Origin: Cephalotus follicularis
Lineage: Eukaryota; Streptophyta; Magnoliopsida; Oxalidales; Cephalotaceae
Direction: 5' to 3'
Length of the DNA stretch: 64,000 bases
NCBI GenBank assembly: GCA_001972305.1
Contig: BDDD01000183.1
Location: forward strand, 199,271-263,270
A model generated the notes under the pieces. It was not told the DNA's origin. It did not search any database and was given only the letters and a program-made list of their open reading frames with translations. This document shows, piece after piece, positions 43,637 through 53,811 of this stretch. The translations under genes were made by a program, and so were the position numbers. The first letter of the stretch is position 1. Every line of letters begins with the position of its first letter.

Positions 43637-46269
43637 TGTTAGATTAGGGTGTCCCTCCAAGCCACGAGAAGGCTGCAGACATATGTTGTTGACATATGAC
43701 ACACTCTTGAATCGTACGTTCTTAGTTCCATTCGTGTTTTATTGTGCATTTTAAATAAAAGATTGGCATCTGGCTATATGTATTATCCCATACCGTCTCT
43801 ACGGATCGGTTGATCACCGTGTCAACAGAATATACATATAGCGTCTTGTCCGTAAAGGGTTGGATCTCGTGTCTGAGAGGTTATGAGAATGAGATCCTTA
43901 CTCCCTTGTGACAAAAGTTCCAAGTCATAGGTTCACTTTCTTAGGGCAATTGATGAACCGCAAAGACTTGCCGTGTTATGCTTGCTTCGAATGGTAAAGG
44001 AGGATGGATCATCTCATTGCCATTTAGGTTTTACCCTAAAGCTGATGTGGGGTGCGTGCAGAGGCACGACACTGAACCGACCCACCGTAGGTTATCTATT
44101 TGGAGAGTCAACACCTCTGTCAATAGAGTTCCTATTGTCCCGGTAGTGCTTAGTCAAAGGTGACTAGTAGATCACATGTGATTTACGTTGTATCGTTAGA
44201 CCTGAGCGGCTGGCATACGTTGTGTAGTAACTGCTTGGCTTTGATTTCCGCCTTCCCTAGCACTAGCTACATGCTGGCAAAAGGGTTGTCTTTGGCCCTT
44301 GTGGGAGCTGCATTGAAATGTATGGGCGAGTGCGCAAGATGGGATCGCCACACTCGTGTTGAGGGTTATAGGCTCTATAACATCTGTGATCGTTGAAGAC
44401 TTAGAGTCCTGGCCAGGCACTGGGAGATTGGGAATGAGAGGTTTCCGGGGATATCTCCCATAATCTCAGTGCGTTCATAGAATTATAGTTATCGCGGTTT
44501 TACCTAGGGGTGAAATTTATCCAAACCCTAGTCCGCGGTCAGAGCCGAGATGACGAAGAATACACGGCACGCAAACCGATGATAGTGATAAAGTACTGCG
44601 AAACTGGTTAATGATTGATAGACGTGGTACTTTTTGGTCCGCGGATCCGAGGGTGATTATAGATCACACCGGGACTATTAGCTGGATAGTCGTACCAGAA
44701 CTTTGGGATGTTCTGAGAAATTTATCATCGTATCAGAAATCCACCATGCTTTCGGGTCCCGCCTGATTATTGGAAAAGTGACGCATGTTGCACACATGCT
44801 CGCTTGGTGGTAAATCTAGTTTTTAACTAGTATATATTAATTTGACATTAATGGATTGTTTCTCATTCCACTAAGTTTCATCTTGATGTATAAAGAGTTT
44901 TTAAAGCCGGAGCATAATTTAATTTTAATTAAATTAATTAAAGAGATTTTAATTAAAGAGAGAAACATGTTTAATTAATTGAGAGAATTATTAAACATGT
45001 GGGAGAAACAAAATTAAAATTGAAAGAGATTTTAATTAAAGGAGAAAGGAGAAACAAAATTAAAATGGAAAGAGATTTTAATTAAAGGAGAAAAGAAACA
45101 TGAGATAGAGAGAGGCTTAATTTTTATTAAGTCAAAATGCATTTTAAAATCATTTTTTAAAATCTCTCTCTCAATCTCTCTCACACTCTCTCCCACCAAT
45201 CTCTCCCATCTCTCCTTTTTTCTTCTTCTTTAAACGCACGACTCGTGCGTTTTCGGGCAGCAAAGACGCGTCAGTGCGCAGGGGCGCGTTCTGGCCGAAG
45301 GAGAAGCTAGCGCTTCGCGCCGGTGGCCATGAGAAAGTGGGCATCCTCTCCTAGTAAGCCTTCTCTCCTCTTTCTCCCGTTTTCTCCCTTCTTTCGCCCT
45401 CTTTCTCCCTGTGGCGTTAGATCGCGTTTCTGCCGCCTCCCTCTGTTGGCGTCTCTTTCCACCGCCTTTGGTCCCTGGTAGGTGGAGCCAACCTTTGGCT
45501 TGTTTTGGCGTTTCCGTCGTTGTTTGGCTGGTTGTGCGTTTGCTGAGTCAACTCTGGCGAGTTGAAGCGTCGGCCCACTGTGACTTAGCGTTCCGCGCCG
45601 AGTCACGGCTAGTCTGTGGTGTGGGTGTGTGGAGGTGGTTGAGTTAAGCCGTTTGGTGGCTTGGCGGCCGCTGATGACGAGCGGTGAGTCAACCTGGTGA
45701 CTCACCGTCGGCCGTTCTCTGCTTTCCTGGCCGAGTCTCGGCCACCGCTTCGTCGGGGTGTTGGCGTCCATATATGTCAAGGTCGGTCAATGACGGGTTG
45801 ACCGAGACTCACTGTGTCCGAACTCAGTGAGTCTCCGCCTTTGGCCGCCGTGTTCCGGTGCGGTTCCGGGCGAGTCTCCTCCTGTTTCGGGTTGAGCAAT
45901 CTTTTTCAAGTCTGTTGGTGTCAAGATTGGACCAAACGTGGACTGTCCGAAAACCAGCGGTGTTACCGGTGACCGGCATTTGCTACTGCAAGCGAGTAGC
46001 GGCGAAGTGGTGGAGCCTCCAACGTTGGTATGATTGCTTCACTCTTACTTTTATCTCTATCGATGTGTGTTCGGTTTATCTTTATGTGCATGCTTGTTCT
46101 TGTTTTTAGTTCGCTTGTTAATTAAACGGAGATCCTAAGCTTTTCTATTTGGTAATAAGTTGTAAGTGTGGACCATGACTTTCAGTCTTGGTGTTTTTGA
46201 AAAATTAAAATTATACACACTTGCGTCCTAGGACCAAATCAACCAGGAACCCTTGCCAGGTTTCCAACA
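43637..46269 (+). mobile_element. Solo LTR M (2,633 bp), unassigned family
   Basis: It begins TGTTAGATTAGGGTGTCC and ends GGTTTCCAACA, with flanks GAGCT (43632-43636) and TAGCT (46270-46274), a TSD with one mismatch. G1 has the uninterrupted site. It contains a 46-bp tandem duplication (45003-45048, 45049-45094), (CT)n stretches at 45,160-45,220 and a GC-rich GAGTC/GACTC block (45,420-45,960) like that of family F. The termini TGTTAG and CCAACA suggest Ty1/copia, but no coding region is present to confirm it. The 157-codon ORF on the minus strand at 45,307-45,780 is compositional. Confidence 0.8.
45003..45094 (+). repeat. 46-bp tandem duplication in LTR M
   Basis: Two nearly identical 46-bp units (GAGAAACAAAATTAAAAT..GAGATTTTAATTAAAGGAG) are joined head to tail. 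Partial related units precede them from about 44,930. Confidence 0.85.
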
Positions 46270-47694
46270 TAGCTCTTGTTGGGGTATTGAGTTATTCAGT
46301 GGATTTCGGCATGGAAGCAGCAAAGAATGATTGGTCCCCGCTTACTTTGTCATATGGAATAGTCCTCTCATATCTATATTTCGGTACAGGTAGCAGATGA
46401 CAGGCTACTTGATCCACTAGTCCTGAAATAGTTGGGTTGATAGAGGCAGACCACAAGCATGGACATCATTCGCTGGCAGTTCAGGACAGTTCCACATGCA
46501 TGCATTGGGTATGTGGGATTTTGATTTTGAATTGTTAATATATTTTGAACATACATGTTATATATGGATAAAATTGTCACACCTCGTTTCTCAATATTAA
46601 TAGTTGATTAATAGAACAACACATGGTTATCAGTTTAATCCAATATTTACCAAAACAATCATGAAACTTAAAACTTTGCAGAAGCATTCGATATACTGGA
46701 TTAATAATAGAATGCTCATGTAGCCCATACTACATGCTTACCAAGTACAAAATGGTAATATATTACATATCAAAAATGTAATTATAACGTAACGAAATAT
46801 GACTTTATTACATTACTCTTAACAACAACCTTAAACAAGAAGCCTCCAAGTACGGCTTCAGCAGCTCGTGCAATATATAAATAGGAACTATGCATGAATG
46901 TGAATATATAAATACAATCGTGCATGACAGTTATCATTTTGAAAACAGTAATATATATATATATATATATATGCCAATATATATGCAATAATGTCAAATG
47001 GCTACAATCACTCATGTATCAATCATACCGCACAAGGGTACAAACAATCAATCACTTTGTCCGAAGACCACTGGTGGGTGTCATATAGTGCTACCTCCTA
47101 GACCAACCGATGCACCACCTAACTACCACCATGCACTCCGACGATGATAGAAAAGGTAAACACTATTGCCGGCACTTGGCGGGCAATCACTCACTCACAA
47201 TCTGCATTGCAGATAAGTTGGTGTATAAGCTCTAGCCATAAACTCCTTGCCCATAGGCTCACCTCCGAAGTCAGTGATACACTCAGATCACTAAACCATC
47301 AGCTTCACTTCAATCACAATCAATTCAATGATATTACATATATGCAATGTAACATAATAAGTTCTCTTGTAGAGAAACTGGTAAAACGTTAATTCACTTT
47401 GGAAACAATGAAACAATATTTTGCTCAAGGACATAATAACACTTATCATTGGTCCTCATTATAGAGAAAGCACTAGAACACTTTAACACTTGCACTTTTG
47501 AAATCACTTGAACACTTTCAATCATTTTTACACATTGAACAATTCTAGAAAACACTTGAAACCATAGTATTTATATGAAATACTTTGTGACAGTAATCAT
47601 TTTGTATGCTATGTAATGCATAATAACACTTCAATCAATTTCAAGAACCAATCAAGCATAAACAGGATACAATTATCTACTGTTCCAGTATGGC

Positions 47695-47985
47695 GTCAAT
47701 GTGTATCTTAGGCGTCGACGTGTATATAATCTTAGACGTCAACGTGTTAAGGTAGGAACCTTAAGCGTTAACATTCCTTTTTTGCGTCATTGCGTTAGGG
47801 TAGGAACCTTACGCGTCAACGTGACATATTAGCGTTGACATTTTCGAAGACAGTAGCTTTAAACGTCAACATTATCATTCATTGGCGTCGACGAAAATCA
47901 AACGCAACCAAGTAAACTATTGACTATCTTAGTAAGGCGTTAACGTATACATATTCGCGTCGACGAGAATCAAACGCCATAAGAT
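47695..47985. repeat. GCGTCGACGT-type cluster J2
   Basis: Motifs start at about 47695, 47714, 47738, 47765, 47784, 47813 and further to 47,975 (GCGTCGACGA). Spacing is irregular, 19-29 bp. It lies about 1.03-1.32 kb from the LTR start, comparable with clusters A2, B2 and C2. Confidence 0.82.
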
Positions 47986-48723
47986 ATACAGCTCAATCAA
48001 CTCAAGCAGACATGGATTCAACAGCTCAACATCAACATGCAAGTACAAATAAGCTACCATATCACAATATACAAGCTATATCTTCATATACATGTCATAA
48101 ACCCTACCTCAGTAGCTTATCCCAGAACCAATTGGTTGGTTCTTCTCTCTAAGTCCCAATACTCCTTCAATTCAACTCCACTTTACAATTCCATAATTAA
48201 TCTATCTTTGCATGTTAACAGTAGGTATACATAACGAAATTAGTACGCATATGCTACTGAATAACTATAACAACAACAGAATTCCAAAACAGAAGCTTAC
48301 CAACAATTTCAGCCTCTGTTTTCCAACCTTGAGCTCCAATTCAATATGCACACCCAAACCAGTATTTGAACTCTCTTCTTAGTAATGTTCCTAACTCAAT
48401 TCAGCTTTTCTAACATCTAATATAAAGGAATCCTTCAGATATTCATTTAATTCTCTAACTCAGGTTCCTAAAATTTTCTCTTCTCTCTCTAACTCCATTA
48501 ACTCACTGTTGTTTTGTTCTTCTCAGCTTTTGCAGGTTGCAGGAGCTTTAGACACCAAGCTCTCTCTTTAGCTGGCAGCTGGCGTTTCATGCAATGAAAT
48601 TCTTCAATGTTTGACATGTCCTTCTTGTCTCTAACACAAGCTAAACAGATGTAGAGTTTGAAGGACATTCATGCCATTCTTTCACTTGCAACAGACACGT
48701 ATCTGAACTCTTTTCTGGGTTCA

Positions 48724-48852
48724 TGGCGTCAACGTCCTCATTTGGCGTCAACGCTTACTCATCAAGTTCTCTTTCTATTGACACGTACCAAACACATGTC
48801 TAGCTCTAGGAATCAACATGATTCGTTGGCGTCGACGTCTATGCGTCAGGCT
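48724..48852. repeat. GCGTCGACGT-type cluster J1
   Basis: GGCGTCAACG at about 48725 and 48743 and GGCGTCGACGT near 48,830 lie about 170-295 bp from the LTR start, the position of clusters A1, B1 and C1. Confidence 0.8.
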
Positions 48853-49044
48853 TTAGACCTTCCAATTATTTCAATTAACTTCCAATTCATTTCAATTAAG
48901 CCATCAAACAATTCAATAACCACAATTCACATGATAATTGGACATTTAATCTTAAATTAATGTATATTTTATTCATCAATTATACAATATACATTAATTA
49001 AAAATTGCGGTTATTAAAAAAATACTCATGTGATCCATGTAAAG

Positions 49045-49230
49045 AGCTTTACACTAGTGAAACCTCAAGGGTGCTTGAGGAAGTGGACGGAGGCACAGTT
49101 GGGCCGAACCACTATAAATCTATGTCTCATTTTCTAAGTCTATTCTCTCCTGATTATTTTAATACTGCATATGATGAATTTGGATTTGATGAACTGATTC
49201 CTCCTTTGGGAGTGTGGAAATATAAATTGT
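49045..49230 (+). other. Copia-LTR-like segment inside G3
   Basis: AAGTGGACGGAGGCACAG and GGCCGAACCACTATAAATC resemble the R/U5 region common in SIRE/Tork copia LTRs. The neighbouring SIRE LTR stops just before this segment would be expected (GGGGAG at 50226). It could be captured sequence or a chance resemblance in the G LTR. The equivalent site in G1 is lost to element T. Confidence 0.45.
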
Positions 49231-49269
49231 GATTTAAACTACAAGATTTAGCAACAGTGATGTTAAGTC

Positions 49270-49460
49270 AGAGCATGAATAATTGAAGGCAGAGCTCCAA
49301 ATGCCATAACAGACCTTGAGGAAGAGGCTAGAGGAAGGGATCAGAGCTTAAAGGGTGAAGTCACACCTCGATGCATGAAGACAGACCTCAAACGTAGAGG
49401 CCAGACCTTAGAGCAAAGAAGCTAAGAAGAGCTCTCAAGGTTAAGGCAGACCTCGACGCT
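49270..49460 (+). repeat. GAGGTCT/AGACCTC repeat region in G3
   Basis: AGACCTC, GAGCTC and GAGGAAGAGG words recur irregularly. The inverted copy G4 has a longer version (50,370-50,720). Confidence 0.7.
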
Positions 49461-49839
49461 TTGCTCCCAGTTCTCTGCAAACACATTATTTATCATTCCA
49501 ATTATAATGGAGGTCATAGATATGGAATAAGTTAGGAAGAAATAAGATTAATTTTTAAATAGCACGACTTGTCCGGAGGAGTCATGGCTTAGTAGGACGG
49601 GTCGTGTCAGCAATATTCTAGAAATTTACAAGAAAATAAGGCGACATCCAAAAAAATAATGGCAACATTTTTTGTGGTTAAAGCAAAATTAATAAGTTAA
49701 TGGTTAGCATTAAGTCAACATTTTACCCTATTAAGTCAACATCCTGGAGTAGATTTCTAGCTAGCAACGAGTTGACAAAGAGCTACAAATTTGGGATTCT
49801 CATACACACTCCTAATGGCTACAAGATTAATTTTCCAGC

Positions 49840-49848
49840 TATAAAAAG
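49840..49848 (+). promoter_or_regulatory. TATA box of SIRE LTR
   Basis: TATAAAAAG is followed about 30 bp later by a CATTCTCAGACG leader start, in the right-hand piece of the SIRE LTR. Confidence 0.55.
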
Positions 49849-50369
49849 GCATTCTCAGACGTTTTCTAGAATCAATCAACAAAGAAAAACATCTGATCAA
49901 AAGATTCAAGATTTCTCTCAAGTTTTTCTCTTAAATAGCCTAGTCACTTAAACAATATTTTTTATCTTGTAATTTGAGTGATAAAAGTGAGCTTTAATTT
50001 ACATTTTGACATGTTGTGAGGTCTTTTACTTTGTAAAAAAGCTACTAAAATCTCTTAAGTTGTAATAAAGAATGATGTGCTGTTAAATGCCTCTGGTTGT
50101 GAGGTTGCTTAGTGATTGGGTGAATGACTGAAGTGTAATGGTGTTTCGATTTGCACCCGGAACTCAAATCGAGGTCTATATTCGGGAGGAATACTATTGA
50201 AATACTCAAGGGGGAGCCTTGGGGAGTGACACGACCCATCCCTTAAACTGTAACCCTTCCAGATGAGCCGTGCCATATATACTTAACCTTAATTCTTCCT
50301 AATTTATTCCATGTCCTTGATTCTCTATTCTAACTACGTATACCATCAACGTGATTATCAGAGAACAGG

Positions 50370-50720
50370 GCACTAAGCACCGAGGTCTACCTTAGCTTTC
50401 TGAGCTCTACCTTAGCTTCTTTATACCAAGGCTGACCTCTATCCTTGAGGTCTGCCATGGAGCTTGTGCTCTGATCTCTACCTCTAGCCTCTACTTCTGA
50501 GGTCTGGCATCAAGGCACCGATGTATGACCTCTTCCTCTGGCCTTTTCCTCCGAGGTCTGCCTTCAATCATAGAGGTCTAACTTTGAGCTTTGACCTCTT
50601 CCTCCGAGGTCTGCTTTGAAATCCGAAACTCTACCTTCATAGTCTGAGCTCTGACTTACATTGTCCGAGCTCTACCCTATCATTTTCAAGCTCTTCCTTC
50701 AACTCTTTGAGCTCTGATTG
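50370..50720 (-). repeat. GAGGTCT/GAGCTCT motif array in G4
   Basis: GAGGTCTGCCTT, GAGCTCTACCTT, GACCTCTTCCTC and close variants recur about 20 times, every 10-30 bp, in the last 0.6 kb of the LTR. The words are near-palindromic hexamer cores (AGGTCT, GAGCTC). Confidence 0.75.
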
Positions 50721-50952
50721 GCATAACATTGGATCAACTACTAAAAATCTACGGTCCAACCACAATATATATGTTTTTCGCACTACCAAAGGCGGAATCA
50801 GTGGTTAATACCTCAGTCAACTAAAATACTCTATTTCAACATATTAATCATTCAGAACCATTAATACTCCAAATATATCAACATCTCATAATAATTCTAG
50901 TTATCAGACATGAATATAATAACAATTCCCGTATGTCCCCATGCATGCAAGT

Positions 50953-53757
50953 TGTAACACCCCCGGACGGAGGGAGTCGTCACAGGACATAATACAGATC
51001 TTATCATAATATAACACGACTTATCTGAACATAACATTACTTTAATTAAAAAAAACATTACTTTATTAGCCAAAACGTGGCGGTCTTATCATAACTGAAA
51101 CTTTAAAACTTAACAATTAAGCGTTTTCAGAAAGACTTAAAACATAATCAAGTTCCAAATTAGAAACAAAAAAACATAAGTATCATTGTTTATGACCACT
51201 AAACATAAAACACAGGGATCACACTCCTAGGAATCCAATGACATAGGGTAGTCATCTCTCGTTCACACATTTCCCCGCTGCTCCCGATAACCTGTCGCAT
51301 GGAAAACAAAACGCGGCTGAGCAAACCTCAGTACGGATAAGGAAAATAAAACAGTAAACGATAGATTAAACACAGTAAGATTTCAACAAAATTTGTAACA
51401 GAAATCTTAAGCAGTTAAAACAGTTTAATCATATTCAAATACCAATTTCATATCTTTCGAAACATTTACGAAACATTTCAAAATGCCATTTCACAATTCA
51501 TAAGTCATACTTAGCCACATACATATCACATTTCACATCATAAATTGGCAAGGGAGACGCTAATTTCACATGCCCACTAGAATTGAAGTGTACGGTACTA
51601 CACAAGTCAATTCTCACATATCATATATCTGATCACACCTCAGATCACATAACATATACTAGAATCGATTCATACACCTCTATCACATAGCGGATCCATA
51701 AATCCACCTCATGGGATTTATTCATAACACTCAGAGATGCCGTAGACTAATCACACCGCTACGGAAGTGTCATGTCCCCGTGCCAGGCCTACGACATGCC
51801 TATGGTACGCCCCATAGGTGGGTACAATACTCAGTATTCAGTCATTGATTTATCGAAATCAATTTAAAACCACATAAAATATGCTTTCGCAAAACATAGT
51901 TGGAAACCACTCACAACGGTATCATAACATACATTTCATAACCAAATCATCAACTCATTTACACTTCACTATAAAGAGATGATCGTAACATATCGTATCA
52001 TTTCGTATCATATAAATAAAGTCGGAATCATAAATATTCAAACCAACTTTATTTTCGAAACATGTCAAAACCATAAAACATTTCCAAGTTCATAAACGAA
52101 GAAGTATAGCATAAAGCAAAACTATTTTCGATTCGAAAATCAGATAGCCAAGGAAACGATAGAAATCCGTACCTTATGCGTTCACAATGCACTTACGGAT
52201 AGATGATTTAGATCTAACTCCACTTGAAGCACAACAATCTAAAAGATATCCAAAATCATTCATATAAGAGTCTAAGACACATCAGAAACATTAAACAGAC
52301 TCATTACGGTGTTTAGAAAAGACCCAGATCCATTCAGAGAACAAACGGAGCAAAACAGTTGAAAACAACACTTTTCTGGATAAAACAACCGACTGTTACA
52401 GGGCACCAGCCGACTGGGGAAGCTTGGCAGTCGACTAATCACAAGGTCCAGTCGACTACTCAAACCAGAATGCAAGCAGTCGACTGTCACATAGATCCAG
52501 TCGACTCTACAACCCAAGACAGTCGACTTGTTCATAGGGCAGTCGACTACACAACACAAGCAGTCGACTGTGTTCATGTGGCAGTCGACTACTCATCCAA
52601 TCCAGCCGGCTGTCCACAAAAACAGCAGACTGTTCTGGACGACAGAACAACACTAACATGACAATTTTAATGCAGAAGCTGGTTCCAACGATTACAACAA
52701 TAAACCAGAGACACATGGATATAAATATATGACACTATATGATATTTAGATGACGTAAAAACACAGAATTTACACAGAATAAGATGATCAGTGGCTTAAC
52801 TTCCAAGGAAGACAATAACTCTCTAAACACAAGCCTATGATCAAGTTTGATTTCAGTTCATTATCACTTAACAAGTAATTAAAACATGTTGGCAACCTAC
52901 TAACACCATGACAGAACATATACATACATAGGAATTTAAAACCAAAGGACAGTTAAGACATAAAACCGAAATTATAACATTGCAGCAAATGCAACACAGT
53001 AGGGAACGGAATAACTGACCTTCAATGGTTTAATAGATACTATAATGGCAGGAAGAACACTTCAAAGTAGTTGTAGAACGGTTGGACAACAGTAAATCAA
53101 GGAAGAAAGCAACAAAACTCAAGGCTTGCCAAAGAAATATGATCAAAAGACAACAAAAGATAACAACCAAACCTGATTTTGATGAAGAACAAACCAATCA
53201 CAAGAACACAACAATTCGTATTTCCAACTTCGGCAGTGACTTCACAGAAAGGAGAGGCATTCATATTATAATGGCAATGTCTCACACAAAAGGAAAAAGA
53301 GGAGACAAAATCTGCTCACATAAGAAAGAAGAGAGGATTTTCAGGGAATAAGAAAGGAAAATGTGATTGAAACCGTGTGAATTGATGAGGGGAGGGAGTG
53401 AATTCGGGAGAGGGAGAAGAAAGAAAGAAAGAAAGGAAAGAAGAAGGAAAAAGGAAGGAAAAGAAAAAGGAAAAATAAAATAAGTAATTAAAATAAAATA
53501 AAATAAAATGAATTAGAAGTATTTTAAAATAGAAAAAAAAAGAATTGTTTTAGTAAAATAAATTTTGATTAAATGAATTTAAAACCCAAACCCAACATGG
53601 CAATAACACATCCAAAAATTCAGGCTGATACCCGTCAGCCCAAGTCACATAGGCCCAAAACATAGGGCAACCGGACTTTTGAAATTAACAAAATTAAAAG
53701 CCCGAAACGAACACATAAAAAGTCTGTAAAACGCATACGAACAGACAGGGTATTACA
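50953..53757 (-). mobile_element. 3' LTR of element K
   Basis: The minus-strand LTR starts TGTAATACCCTGTC at 53757 and ends GGGGGTGTTACA at 50953. It contains a (GA)-rich tract (53,400-53,480) and the 12-motif palindrome array. It also has a donor-like AAGGTACGGATTTC (about 52,172 on the minus strand) and an acceptor-like CCATGCGACAGG (about 51,300). Confidence 0.94.
52386..52632. repeat. CAGTCGACTG 21-bp-period array K-left
   Basis: Twelve motifs start at 52386, 52407, 52428, 52449, 52477, 52498, 52520, 52540, 52561, 52582, 52603 and 52623: steps 21, 21, 21, 28, 21, 22, 20, 21, 21, 21, 20. Edge motifs are CAACCGACTG, CAGCCGACTG and CAGCAGACTG. Spacers differ from each other. Confidence 0.95.
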
Positions 53758-53775
53758 TCCACCCCCCCTAAAAAG
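53758..53775 (-). other. Polypurine tract of element K
   Basis: On the minus strand a run TTTTTAGGGGGGGTGGA abuts the 3' LTR start at 53757, 37 bases after the gag-pol stop. Confidence 0.88.
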
Positions 53776-53811
53776 TTGATTTCGTCCCGAAATCACAAAC
53801 ATAAACATACC

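Larger units (their letters stand above)
46575..49018 (-). mobile_element. Solo LTR J (family A, inverted, 2,444 bp)
   Basis: On the minus strand it starts at 49018 with T(G/T)TAATAACCGCAATTTT and ends GAGGTGTGACA at 46575. The TSD AAAAT is exact on both sides (46570-46574, 49019-49023). Its start and end match LTRs A, B and C. A TATA-like TTTATATTAG lies near 48,418 on the minus strand. The two motif clusters sit where A, B and C have theirs but use GCGTCGACG in place of CAGTCGACTG. An (AT)n run lies at 46,951-46,971. Confidence 0.9.
41020..49609 (+). mobile_element. Solo LTR G3 (family G), containing M and J
   Basis: It starts TGTAATAACCCATGATTC and ends ACGGGTCGTGTCA. The TSD is GCGAT (41015-41019) and GCAAT (49610-49614), one mismatch. 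LTR pieces are 41020-43631, 46275-46569 and 49024-49609, about 3.5 kb together. Content in order: GAGCAGACC-rich region (41,450-41,660), GC-rich tandem units (42,500-42,850), 27-28-bp minisatellite (42,895-43,485), CTATATTTCGGTACAG acceptor-like region, and AGACCTCGAGGAAGAGG-type repeats (49,270-49,460). It has no internal domain. Confidence 0.9.
40576..50226 (+). mobile_element. SIRE-type LTR, split by solo LTR G3
   Basis: Pieces are about 40,576-41,019 and 49,615-50,226. The start (TTGGGTTTTCAACCC) is placed after the last purine tract and is uncertain; TGTTGACC at 40483 is an alternative. The right piece has a TATA box (49840-49848) and a leader ending with GGAGGAATACTATTGAAATAC and GGGGGAGCCTTGGGGAG. 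It is cut there by G4. One AAGTCGACGTG motif lies near 40,991, with degenerate AAGTCAACGTT copies. Confidence 0.75.

Noticed and set aside
43978..44420. Possible host gene fragment in LTR M (ORFs 43,978-44,396)
   Set aside because: No conserved motif, no splice-consistent continuation, and the region lies wholly within a TSD-bounded LTR.
45307..45780. 157-codon minus-strand ORF in solo LTR M
   Set aside because: It lies in a GC-rich leader block of a solo LTR, starts inside the block, is Arg/Lys/Pro-rich with no domain, and overlaps an ORF on the other strand. Composition explains it.
52359..52661. 100-codon ORF (and the partner at 60,045-60,236) with repeated AVD heptads
   Set aside because: The 21-bp motif period equals seven codons, so a frame stays open and gives a repetitive peptide. 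It is present on both strands, differs between the two K LTRs and has no homology; the DNA motif explains it.
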